A DNA stretch of 5,767 bases from BMS3ABIN04 sp965554225 (lineage in GTDB: Bacteria; Bacteroidota; Ignavibacteria; Ignavibacteriales; Melioribacteraceae), in the NCBI GenBank assembly GCA_965554225.1, contig CBEVZC010000171.1:1-5767 (forward strand), written 5' to 3'. Position 1 is the first letter of the stretch. The number at the start of each line of letters is the position of its first letter. A program made the translations under genes and the position numbers. Below, piece by piece: positions 1 to 5,733 of the stretch. The notes beneath the pieces are model-generated. The model was not told the origin of the DNA. It made no database searches and saw nothing but the letters and a program-made list of their open reading frames with translations.

Positions 1-137
1 TACTTTTTATTAATAAAAGTTTCTTAAAATAGCTTATTTCAAAAAATTATTCATGTTATTTTGTTCGACTAAAATCATAAAATAAATAAAGCTATTTTTG
101 TTCAAAAAAAATATCAAAAAACCTAATCAAAAATTTA
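1..137. other. AT-rich upstream region without a gene
   Basis: No open frame runs in from the left edge and no coding signal was found on either strand. The stretch is dominated by A and T runs and contains two related patches, TATTTTGTTC (57-66 region) and TATTTTTGTTC (93-103). These may be chance in such a biased sequence. It probably represents the intergenic region between an unseen neighbour and tetR. Confidence 0.5.
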
Positions 138-168
138 TTTGACAAATAAAATAAACTTTGTATCTTTG
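138..168 (+). promoter_or_regulatory. Bacteroidota-type promoter of the tetR gene
   Basis: A -33 element TTTG (138-141) is followed after exactly 19 nt by a -7 element TATCTTTG (161-168). This matches the TTTG-N19-TANNTTTG pattern known for the primary sigma factor of Bacteroides and Flavobacterium. Transcription should start a few bases downstream, about 30 nt before the tetR ATG. The last base of the -7 element is the first base of the proposed operator, so a bound repressor would block this promoter. The match is read directly; use as a promoter is inferred. Confidence 0.7.
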
Positions 169-183
169 TAAGTAAGTGTTTAC
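168..183 (+). promoter_or_regulatory. Proposed TetR operator O1 (autoregulation)
   Basis: The sequence GTAAGTAAGTGTTTAC recurs with a single mismatch at 820-835, ahead of the transporter gene. Its right part is a small inverted repeat, GTAA-GTGT-TTAC (172-183), as expected for a dimeric TetR-family regulator. It lies on the end of the -7 box and the probable transcription start, a classic position for repression. No other copy was found in the window outside coding sequence. The repeat is seen directly; binding by the adjacent TetR protein is inferred from position. Confidence 0.6.
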
Positions 184-204
184 ATAATTATTTAGAAGAT
201 CAAA

Positions 205-801
205 ATGGCAACACAAAGATTAGATACAGAAACAAGGCAAGAGCAAATTAAAAAGGCTGTACTCGATTTGATATGGGAAGAGGGTTTGCACAATGTTTCT
301 ACAAGAAATTTAGCAAAGAAAATTGGTCTAACTGAAGGAGCAATTTTTAGACACTTTGCAACTAAACGAGATATCATCAAAGGAATTATGGATGATGTTG
401 CTGTTGATTTGATTGCTTCTTTGCGTAAAATTGTATTGAGTCCGTTAAGTGCAGAAGAAAAAATATTTAAATATTTATGTGCAAATGTAAAATATCTTAA
501 AGATAATCGTGGCATTACAATACTATTGTTTTCTGAGGCAGCTCATTTAGGAGATAGTGGATTAAAAGATCGACTTGGTCAAATCCTAGCCGAACAAAAA
601 CAGTTTATTATTAAAATGGTGAAAGATGGAATACACGATGGTGTTTGGAGTTCTAATGTAAATCCAGAAGATATGGCAACGATTTATATGGGCATCCCTG
701 TAACATTTAATATAGAAATGGTTTTAAAAAAGGGTAGCATGAACGAAAAAAATTTTTGCAAAAGGATGACTAAATTGATTTTGAAAACTTTACAAAAATA
801 A
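205..801 (+). CDS. TetR/AcrR-family transcriptional regulator
   Basis: This is a 198-residue cytoplasmic DNA-binding repressor of typical TetR length. Residues 11-57 form the N-terminal three-helix DNA-binding domain. The helix-turn-helix lies around residues 31-51 and includes the TRNLAKKIGLTEGAIFRHF segment followed by TKRDI, the usual family signature. The all-helical rest (about 65-198) would be the ligand-binding and dimerisation domain, too variable to name an inducer. It contains two cysteines, C92 and C185, too few to argue for metal sensing. The ATG at 205 sits behind a weak AGAAG and just after the promoter and proposed operator; no better start was seen. Near-identical motifs ahead of this gene and ahead of the next one suggest that it represses itself and the transporter-porin-FmdE unit. 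The family call is secure; the regulon is inference. Confidence 0.93.
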   Translation: MATQRLDTETRQEQIKKAVLDLIWEEGLHNVSTRNLAKKIGLTEGAIFRHFATKRDIIKGIMDDVAVDLIASLRKIVLSPLSAEEKIFKYLCANVKYLKDNRGITILLFSEAAHLGDSGLKDRLGQILAEQKQFIIKMVKDGIHDGVWSSNVNPEDMATIYMGIPVTFNIEMVLKKGSMNEKNFCKRMTKLILKTLQK

Positions 802-820
802 TATTATTTTGGCTATAGAG
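789..820 (+). promoter_or_regulatory. Possible weak promoter for the transporter-porin-FmdE unit
   Basis: TTTAC (789-793) and TATAGAG (814-820) lie at nearly the same distance from operator copy O2 as the clear tetR promoter elements lie from O1. The -7 part matches the Bacteroidota consensus poorly, having TATAGAG rather than TANNTTTG. The argument therefore rests mostly on its position relative to the operator. The -33 part falls inside the last codons of tetR. Confidence 0.35.
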
Positions 821-835
821 TAAGTAAGTGGTTAC
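820..835 (+). promoter_or_regulatory. Proposed TetR operator O2
   Basis: GTAAGTAAGTGGTTAC is identical to the tetR promoter motif at 168-183 in 15 of 16 positions. Here the palindrome is longer: AGTAA-GTGG-TTACT (823-836), with 5-bp arms around a 4-bp spacer. It lies in the 104-bp gap between tetR and the transporter gene, about 70 nt before that gene's ATG. This is the place expected for control of the downstream genes separately from tetR. The repeat is read directly; function is inferred. Confidence 0.6.
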
Positions 836-905
836 TGATATAGATTGATTAGTTATTGCAAATATATGCAGAAAATTTTTTCATATTTTTTAAGAGGTAA
901 TAGAA

Positions 906-1658
906 ATGTTTTACACAATAATAGCAGTAATAATTTTTGCCGCATCCTTTCTATTTGCAATGTTAGGTTTGGGCGGTGGAATGATTTATGTCCCGGTTCT
1001 TAAGTGGGCCGGTTTTTCAGTTAAGGAAGTTGCAATACCTCTAGGACTATTGCTAAACGGTCTTAATACTCTTCTTGCTTTAATTCCATATACCAGAAAA
1101 AAACTTGTTGACTGGAAAGGTGGAATGGCTATGGCTATTTCTGCTTTAGTTTTTGCTCCAATCGGCGCCTACACTTCTCAGTTTGTACCGGTACAGACAT
1201 TGCTTATATTTTTTGCTATTGCGGTATTCGGAGCAGCGATTAGGATGGTTTTCTTTGCTAAAAGTCCCGAGCCCGAAGAGATGATGAAGTTAAAGAAAAG
1301 GTCAATGATTGGTGCAGCCGTTGGAGCATTTGCAGGATTTATGGGTGGAATGCTCGGTCTTGGTGGCGGTTTTATCATAGCTCCAATTCTTATGTGGATG
1401 GGTTATAAAACCAAACAAGCTGCTGCAACAACAGCATTTGTTGTAACATTTTCATCTTTCTCAGGCTACCTTGGTCATATGGCCGAAGGGCATTTTAATT
1501 GGCCACTTACCATTCTTGTTGTAATAGCAGTCATTATTGGTTCGCAGCTTGGTGGAATGTTTATGAGTGGAAAAGCAAAACCTAAATGGGTTAAATCACT
1601 TTATGCGGTAGTTCTTTTTGCGGTTGCTATAAAAATACTTCTTGGAGTTTTGCTATGA
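906..1658 (+). CDS. TauE/SafE-family inner-membrane anion transporter (sulfite exporter-like)
   Basis: This 250-residue polytopic membrane protein has the internal duplication typical of the TauE/SafE (DUF81) family. The glycine-rich motif LGLGGGMIYVPVL at residues 20-32 recurs as LGLGGGFIIAPIL at 150-162. Roughly eight hydrophobic segments are split by a charged loop near residues 119-132. Characterised relatives export sulfite, sulfoacetate or other small organosulfur anions, but many members have unknown substrates, so a specific substrate is not claimed. The ATG at 906 follows a good AAGAGG (892-897) at 8 nt spacing. The gene ends in TGA and overlaps the porin start by ATGA, indicating translational coupling. 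The proposed operator O2 lies upstream, so induction through the adjacent TetR regulator is likely. Length and both repeats look intact. Confidence 0.9.
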   Translation: MFYTIIAVIIFAASFLFAMLGLGGGMIYVPVLKWAGFSVKEVAIPLGLLLNGLNTLLALIPYTRKKLVDWKGGMAMAISALVFAPIGAYTSQFVPVQTLLIFFAIAVFGAAIRMVFFAKSPEPEEMMKLKKRSMIGAAVGAFAGFMGGMLGLGGGFIIAPILMWMGYKTKQAAATTAFVVTFSSFSGYLGHMAEGHFNWPLTILVVIAVIIGSQLGGMFMSGKAKPKWVKSLYAVVLFAVAIKILLGVLL

Positions 1659-2641
1659 GAATATTTAAAATATTAATGTTACTAACTATATCTACAACTT
1701 TTCTTTTTGCTCAAAACAATAAACAGAAATTTGAGTGGAATGGATATGGACAATTCCGGTTGTATAAAATCAATAATAATTCTCAAGGTTTTATGATTAG
1801 AAGAGCGAAACTTTGGGTAAAAGGGAAAGTTCCAAACACAGACTCATTTAGTTATAAAGTTATGGGAATTTTTAAGTACAATAAAACAGGTTACTTCGGT
1901 TTGCTGGATGCATACGGTAGTTATAATTTTCAGAATGGTTCTTTAAGATTTGGTCAACAAATTCCGGAATTTAGTTTACAAAGGCTGCAGCCGGATTGGA
2001 AAATACCGACTATAGAAAGAGCTTCAGTAATTGATAAATTGATTCCCGCTGCACAATCAAGTGCAAGAGACATTGGAATACAAGGTCATATAAATTTATT
2101 AAACAAAAATTGGCAGATTGCTGCCGGAATTTTTAATGGTAATGGAGCAAATATAAAAAATCATCGCTCATCAAACTTTCTTTACAATGTTAGAAGTACT
2201 TATAAAATAAATATTGGTGATAATTACTATTGGCATATTGGAGCTTCAGCAATGTATAGAAAGGCTGATCAATCAGATTTTTCACTAATATTTGGAAGTA
2301 ACAATCTTTATACAGGTGATGATTTTAGGTATGGTGTTGAAACTCATCTGAAATTAAATAAGCTGGAAATTCAAGCTGAATATATAAACGCTGATTTTAA
2401 TGGACAGAATGCTCATGGATACTATGCTTATGCAAACTATAATGTCACAAATAAAGATCAGTTGGTTTTATCAACAGAACAATTAATTGACTTAAATAAA
2501 AGTACAAATGACAACCCATGGATGAATTTGGGTTATAATCATCTATTTGCTAATCATGATCTTAAAATAATGATTAACGGTAGCACACAATTTAACAACA
2601 ATTATTTATTAACAACACAATTACAAATATTTTTTAACTAA
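1655..2641 (+). CDS. Outer-membrane beta-barrel porin, phosphate-selective porin O/P-like
   Basis: The 328-residue product starts with a clear signal peptide: positive RIFK, a hydrophobic stretch, and a likely cleavage after FA at residue 19 before QNN. The mature part alternates aromatic and polar residues in short strands. It carries OprO/OprP-like hallmarks: GYGQFRLY (30-37), the segment GFMIRRAKLWVKG (45-57), and an RFGQQIPEF block followed by a tryptophan/proline-rich loop. The C-terminus, LQIFFN, is aromatic as expected for barrel insertion, although the last residue is Asn. Characterised homologues are trimeric anion-selective channels; at 328 residues this one is somewhat shorter. ATGA overlap with the transporter gene shows co-translation, suggesting that the pair moves one solute across both membranes. 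The gene is very AT-rich. The porin call is strong; phosphate specificity should not be assumed. Confidence 0.82.
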   Translation: MRIFKILMLLTISTTFLFAQNNKQKFEWNGYGQFRLYKINNNSQGFMIRRAKLWVKGKVPNTDSFSYKVMGIFKYNKTGYFGLLDAYGSYNFQNGSLRFGQQIPEFSLQRLQPDWKIPTIERASVIDKLIPAAQSSARDIGIQGHINLLNKNWQIAAGIFNGNGANIKNHRSSNFLYNVRSTYKINIGDNYYWHIGASAMYRKADQSDFSLIFGSNNLYTGDDFRYGVETHLKLNKLEIQAEYINADFNGQNAHGYYAYANYNVTNKDQLVLSTEQLIDLNKSTNDNPWMNLGYNHLFANHDLKIMINGSTQFNNNYLLTTQLQIFFN

Positions 2642-2657
2642 AATAGGAGATACAAAA

Positions 2658-3260
2658 ATGACAGATCCAAAAGAATGGTTAGAATTTGGACAAAAATTTC
2701 ACGGACATAAATGTCCCGCAATGCCAAATGGTTTAAGAGTTGGTGCTGCTGCAATGAATGCTTTGAATGTAGAAAGAACCGGCGATTCTGCTTTAGTTGC
2801 AATGCTTGATCTTGGGGAAGATCACTGTGCAACATGTTTTGCCGATGGTGTTCAAGTAATAACTGGATGCACTCTGGGAAAAGGAAATATTAAAAAAACT
2901 CATAAAGGTAAATGGGCTGTAACATTAATTGATAAAAAAAGCAATAAAGCCGTGCGTGTTACACCAAAAGCAGAAGCAATGCTTGCTAACAAAAAAACAG
3001 AATTCTTTACCGAATATAGAGAAAAAGGAGTTCCTCCTACACAAGTACCTGATGAAGTTGTAGAACCATTAGTTCAAAAAGTTATGGGTGCACCGGATAA
3101 AATGATAATGAATATTTCAGAAGTATTTGACTATGATTGGAATGAACCAGCACATAGCTTTGACGGTTTTGTTTGTGAAGAGTGTGGCGAAATGGTAGTG
3201 GAAAAATATGGTAGAGTAAAAGGCGATAAAAAAGTTTGTATTGACTGCGTAGCCAAATAA
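2658..3260 (+). CDS. FmdE-family protein with C-terminal zinc ribbon
   Basis: This 200-residue soluble protein has no signal peptide or membrane segment. Residues 14-29 hold the FmdE/FwdE hallmark FHGHKCP (H15, H17, C19). Further family motifs follow: EDHCATCFADGVQ (C57, C60) and TGCTLGKGN with C71. Residues 173-197 form a four-cysteine zinc ribbon, CEEC (173-176) and CIDC (194-197). The family is named after a subunit encoded with molybdenum formylmethanofuran dehydrogenase in methanogens. Many bacteria carry stand-alone copies whose role is not settled, and no other Fmd/Fwd subunit is encoded here. The start has a strong AGGAG (2645-2649), 8 nt from ATG, and lies 16 nt after the porin stop, so it is very probably in the same operon. 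A metal-binding enzyme or carrier for the transported solute is plausible but unproven. Confidence 0.88.
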   Translation: MTDPKEWLEFGQKFHGHKCPAMPNGLRVGAAAMNALNVERTGDSALVAMLDLGEDHCATCFADGVQVITGCTLGKGNIKKTHKGKWAVTLIDKKSNKAVRVTPKAEAMLANKKTEFFTEYREKGVPPTQVPDEVVEPLVQKVMGAPDKMIMNISEVFDYDWNEPAHSFDGFVCEECGEMVVEKYGRVKGDKKVCIDCVAK

Positions 3261-3271
3261 TATAAGTATAA

Positions 3272-3300
3272 TGAGCGGTAATCATAATGTTTGCCGCTCA
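3272..3300 (+). terminator. Hairpin after the FmdE gene, possible terminator or attenuator
   Basis: TGAGCGGTAA (3272-3281) pairs with TTGCCGCTCA (3291-3300) to give a 10-bp stem with one G-T wobble and a 9-nt loop. It begins 12 nt after the FmdE stop and ends 20 nt before the next ATG. It is one of the few GC-rich patches in the area. There is no run of T after it, so it is not a canonical intrinsic terminator on either strand. It may instead slow transcription or stabilise the 3' end of the upstream message. Confidence 0.5.
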
Positions 3301-3320
3301 ATTAATAAGGAAATCAAATA

Positions 3321-4223
3321 ATGGCACACAATCATTCACATAATCACGGTTCAGAAACTCCTGAGAAAAATCTTTTCATTACAATGCTGCTCAATTTTCT
3401 TATTACTATTGTGGAAATTATAGGCGGAATAATATCCGGAAGCTTGTCTTTAATTTCGGATGCGCTTCATAATTTCAGCGATGGAATTGCGGTAATTATC
3501 AGCTATTTTGCTTTAAAGCTTAAGGACAAACCTAATTCTTATAAACACACGTTCGGCTTTAAACGTGCGGAAATACTTGCCGCATTAATTAATTCATCTG
3601 CTCTTTTAGCTATTTCATTTTACTTGTTTTACGAATCGGCCGTGCGCCTGTTAAATCCAACGGAAGTTCAAGGCGGACTTATGACGATTGTTGCTGCTGT
3701 CGGTTTGGTTGCAAATATTGCCGGAACTCTACTGTTAAAAAAAGGAGCCTCCTCAAGTATAAATATTAAAGCGGCTTATTTACATTTGCTCAGCGACGCT
3801 GTTTCTTCCGTTGCAGTTATTCTGGGGGGAATTGCTATTTATTATTTAAGCGTATATTGGCTTGATCCTGTATTAACTATTTTAATTGCCGCTTATGTGC
3901 TGAAAGAAAGTTTTCATATTCTTACGGATGCACTTCATGTATTGATGGAAGGAACACCGGAAGGTATTTCGCTCGATGATATTAAAAAGACCGTAGAGAG
4001 TTTTGAGCATGTTGTAAATATTCACCATATACATGTTTGGTCGGTTGGAGAAAATGATATTCACCTTGAAGCTCATGTTAATATTGATAATATGATGACT
4101 GTAGATAGTGATACGCTTAGGGATAAAATAGAAAAAGAATTGCATGATAAATTCGAAATTCACCATGCCACAATTCAATTTGAATGCGGAAGGTGTGAAA
4201 ATGAAAAAATAATTCAAATTTAA
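3321..4223 (+). CDS. CDF-family divalent cation exporter (CzcD/ZitB-like)
   Basis: A 300-residue proton-coupled exporter of divalent metal ions (Zn, Cd, Co or similar), normal in length for the family. It has an N-terminal His-rich tail (H3, H5, H7, H9) and six membrane segments (about 18-205). The transport site shows H50-x3-D54 in the SDALHNFSD motif of helix 2 and H155-x3-D159 in helix 5; the two-His, two-Asp arrangement is usual for zinc-type transporters. A cytoplasmic ferredoxin-like domain (about 208-290) contains HHIHVWSVG, and a CGRC pair (C289, C292) near the end may bind metal. ATG 3321 follows TAAGGA (3306-3311). It is separated from the FmdE gene by a hairpin and begins the metal/oxyanion group with the genes at 4243 and 4522. 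Which metal it moves cannot be decided from sequence alone. Confidence 0.93.
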   Translation: MAHNHSHNHGSETPEKNLFITMLLNFLITIVEIIGGIISGSLSLISDALHNFSDGIAVIISYFALKLKDKPNSYKHTFGFKRAEILAALINSSALLAISFYLFYESAVRLLNPTEVQGGLMTIVAAVGLVANIAGTLLLKKGASSSINIKAAYLHLLSDAVSSVAVILGGIAIYYLSVYWLDPVLTILIAAYVLKESFHILTDALHVLMEGTPEGISLDDIKKTVESFEHVVNIHHIHVWSVGENDIHLEAHVNIDNMMTVDSDTLRDKIEKELHDKFEIHHATIQFECGRCENEKIIQI

Positions 4224-4242
4224 GTATTATGATGATAATTCG

Positions 4243-4458
4243 ATGAATGATAAAATCTTAATTTTACGTACTCGCAGATGCAGAAAAAGTGAAGTGATTA
4301 TCAGATTCCTCGAAGAAAATAATATTCCTCATGAAGTAAAAATTGTTGAGACTGATCCTGAAGCTCAAAAGATTTTTAAAACATTTAATATAAAAGCTTC
4401 ACCGGAAATAATTATAAACAACGAGTCTGTTAATCCCTACGGTTTAGTAGAAAAATGA
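4243..4458 (+). CDS. Small thioredoxin/glutaredoxin-fold protein, ended early by an in-frame TGA
   Basis: The 71-residue reading frame has the beta-alpha-beta layout of a thioredoxin-fold protein. A first strand KILILRT leads to C13-R-K-S16 at the active-site position, then a helix with FLEENNIPHEVKIVE. The SPEIIINN segment (around 53-60) resembles the cis-proline loop, although the residue order is Ser-Pro and not Thr-Pro. The motif is CxxS, a monothiol type, not the CxxC of classical thioredoxins. At 71 residues it lacks the usual last helix, which is encoded in the same frame just after the TGA (see 4456-4521). The start is 19 nt after the CDF gene with no good Shine-Dalgarno; a second ATG at 4247 is out of frame. 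Sitting between a cation exporter and a chromate transporter, it could be a redox helper of metal stress. Function is inferred from fold only. Confidence 0.72.
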   Translation: MNDKILILRTRRCRKSEVIIRFLEENNIPHEVKIVETDPEAQKIFKTFNIKASPEIIINNESVNPYGLVEK

Positions 4459-4521
4459 AAAATAAAAGATTCTGAAAAAACTAAACTAATGTTTGAAGAG
4501 CTACTTGCATCCGGAGAATAA
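4456..4521 (+). other. In-frame TGA followed by open C-terminal extension of the thioredoxin-like gene
   Basis: After the TGA at 4456-4458 the same frame continues KIKDSEKTKLMFEELLASGE (20 codons) to TAA at 4519-4521. The next base begins the chrA ATG. The extension reads as an amphipathic helix of the kind that closes a thioredoxin fold. Its end directly at chrA fits an operon of contiguous genes. The full product would be 92 residues. Possible explanations are a nonsense mutation of a Cys, Gly or Arg codon, a base-call error, or recoding as selenocysteine. I see no strong hairpin in the following 60 bases, only a 4-bp AAAC/GTTT stem, which argues against bacterial Sec insertion. TGA is the normal stop of the transporter gene at 1656, so the code is standard. 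Confidence 0.6.
4513..4516 (+). promoter_or_regulatory. Ribosome binding site of chrA inside the upstream frame
   Basis: GGAG lies 5 nt before the chrA ATG, within the codons for the last residues (SGE) of the extension. If the small gene is translated through to 4521, chrA would be translationally coupled to it. If translation stops at 4458, this site must act alone. It supports 4522 as the chrA start. Confidence 0.55.
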
Positions 4522-5733
4522 ATGAGCAAGAATCAAAAGGAAACTATTCAGCCCTCACTTTCCAAAATGAGCCTCGCCTTTCTAAAAATCGGGTTTACTG
4601 CTTATGGAATGGCTATACTTCAGCAGATTAAAGCATTAATTATCGGCAGGAAGTGGCTGTCTCAAAAAGAAGTTGATGAAGGATTGGGAATGGTGCAGAT
4701 ATATCCCGGTCCAATTATGTTTAACCTTGCAACCTATTGTTCCTACCGCATTAAAGGAATTGGGGGAGCAATTCTCGCAACATTTATGTTTGTCCTTCCT
4801 TCGTATTTACTGATGGTCTTTCTTTCCTGGCTTTATTTTAGTTATGGAACTGTAGCATGGATTCATCCGCTTTTCATAGCGCTGGAAGCAATGGTTGTCG
4901 GAATTGTAATTCATATTTTTATAGATTTTTCTTCAAGATACATTACCGGTCCTAAAACCGCATCGATGGCTGCAACGGCTTTTCTGCTTCTTCTTTTTAA
5001 GATAAATGCCATTATTGTAGTGCTGCTTGCAATCGTTTTAAGCATTGCCCTGTTCTGGAATAATAAAGAAGATATGAAGGGTGTAAAAAGTGATGATGGC
5101 TCACTTATTCCCGGAGATTTTAAAAACAGGATTGCTATTATAATTATTACGGGAATTATTTTCATAGGAACTTTTCTGGTGGGTTTTATCTGGCATGCGG
5201 AATCCATAACACTTCTTTCTTCTATGTTTAAAATAGGCGCGCTGGCGTTCGGTAACGGTTTTACAATCATGCCTTTGCTTCAGCAGGAAGCTGTAATCTC
5301 TCATCACTGGCTTACGATGAAACAGTTTGCCGATGGAATTGCTTTCGGACAGATAACGCCCGGACCTTTTTTAATAACCGCAACATTTATAGGTTACAAA
5401 GTAAGTGGAATTTGGGGAAGCTTAATTGCTACCTTCGGTATGTTTTTCCCATCGTTTTTTTATACGCTTATTATGTCGGAAATTTATACCAAGATAAAGC
5501 ACTATTCGATAATCCGGATGGCGCTTAAAGGTGTCTTAGCAGTTTTTACGGGAATGCTTTTGTTTGTAGTACTTAGTCTCGGTAAAATTAGTTTGGTCTC
5601 CCCTGCTGCATATATCTGGGCTGTAGGCGCGCTTCTGCTTGTAAGATATTTTAAGCTGAATATCCTCTGGATATTTTTAATCGGGATTGCCGCCGCATTC
5701 GGATTTTATTTATTTGGGATTTCACTTGGTTAA
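4522..5733 (+). CDS. chrA: Chromate transporter, ChrA (CHR) family, two-domain form
   Basis: A 403-residue inner-membrane protein with two homologous halves, as in the long-chain CHR family. Half one has KIGFTAYGM (22-30), RKWLSQKEVDEGLGMVQ and the PGP motif at 62-64. Half two repeats this as FKIGALAFGNGF (236-247), PLLQQE, HHWLTMKQFADGIAFGQ and PGP at 280-282. About ten or more hydrophobic segments are present, with a charged linker near residues 179-200. Characterised members export chromate, probably driven by the proton gradient, giving resistance; some relatives may move other oxyanions. In half one the usual FGG after the first helix is replaced by YGM, which could alter substrate choice. 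It directly follows the thioredoxin-like frame and is less AT-rich than the porin gene. The family call is strong, while chromate as the true substrate is inferred. Confidence 0.9.
   Translation: MSKNQKETIQPSLSKMSLAFLKIGFTAYGMAILQQIKALIIGRKWLSQKEVDEGLGMVQIYPGPIMFNLATYCSYRIKGIGGAILATFMFVLPSYLLMVFLSWLYFSYGTVAWIHPLFIALEAMVVGIVIHIFIDFSSRYITGPKTASMAATAFLLLLFKINAIIVVLLAIVLSIALFWNNKEDMKGVKSDDGSLIPGDFKNRIAIIIITGIIFIGTFLVGFIWHAESITLLSSMFKIGALAFGNGFTIMPLLQQEAVISHHWLTMKQFADGIAFGQITPGPFLITATFIGYKVSGIWGSLIATFGMFFPSFFYTLIMSEIYTKIKHYSIIRMALKGVLAVFTGMLLFVVLSLGKISLVSPAAYIWAVGALLLVRYFKLNILWIFLIGIAAAFGFYLFGISLG

Noticed and set aside
93..100. TATTTTTG, a match to the Bacteroidota -7 element upstream of the tetR promoter
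   Set aside because: No TTTG lies 19 nt upstream, and such matches are expected by chance in this AT-rich stretch.
192..515. 107-codon open frame on the - strand over the tetR start
   Set aside because: It covers the tetR DNA-binding domain in antisense and ends beside the tetR promoter. No family resemblance was seen.
3235..3265. Possible promoter for the CDF gene (TTTG, 19 nt, TAATATAA)
   Set aside because: The -33 part fits but the -7 part lacks the TTTG end and overlaps the FmdE stop; too weak to list.
3882..4217. 111-codon open frame on the - strand inside the CDF gene
   Set aside because: It is antisense to a clear family member, has low-complexity composition and no recognisable domain or ribosome binding site. 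It is a shadow of the coding strand.
4456..4458. Alternative genetic code in which TGA is a sense codon
   Set aside because: TGA ends the transporter gene precisely at the porin overlap, Trp is encoded by TGG throughout, and no other long gene has an internal TGA.
4911..5270. 119-codon open frame on the - strand inside chrA
   Set aside because: It lies fully antisense to well-conserved CHR sequence and shows no protein-like features of its own.
5399..5408. AGTAAGTGG inside chrA, similar to part of the operator motif
   Set aside because: It is a short partial match within conserved codons, lacks the TTAC half and is not near a promoter.
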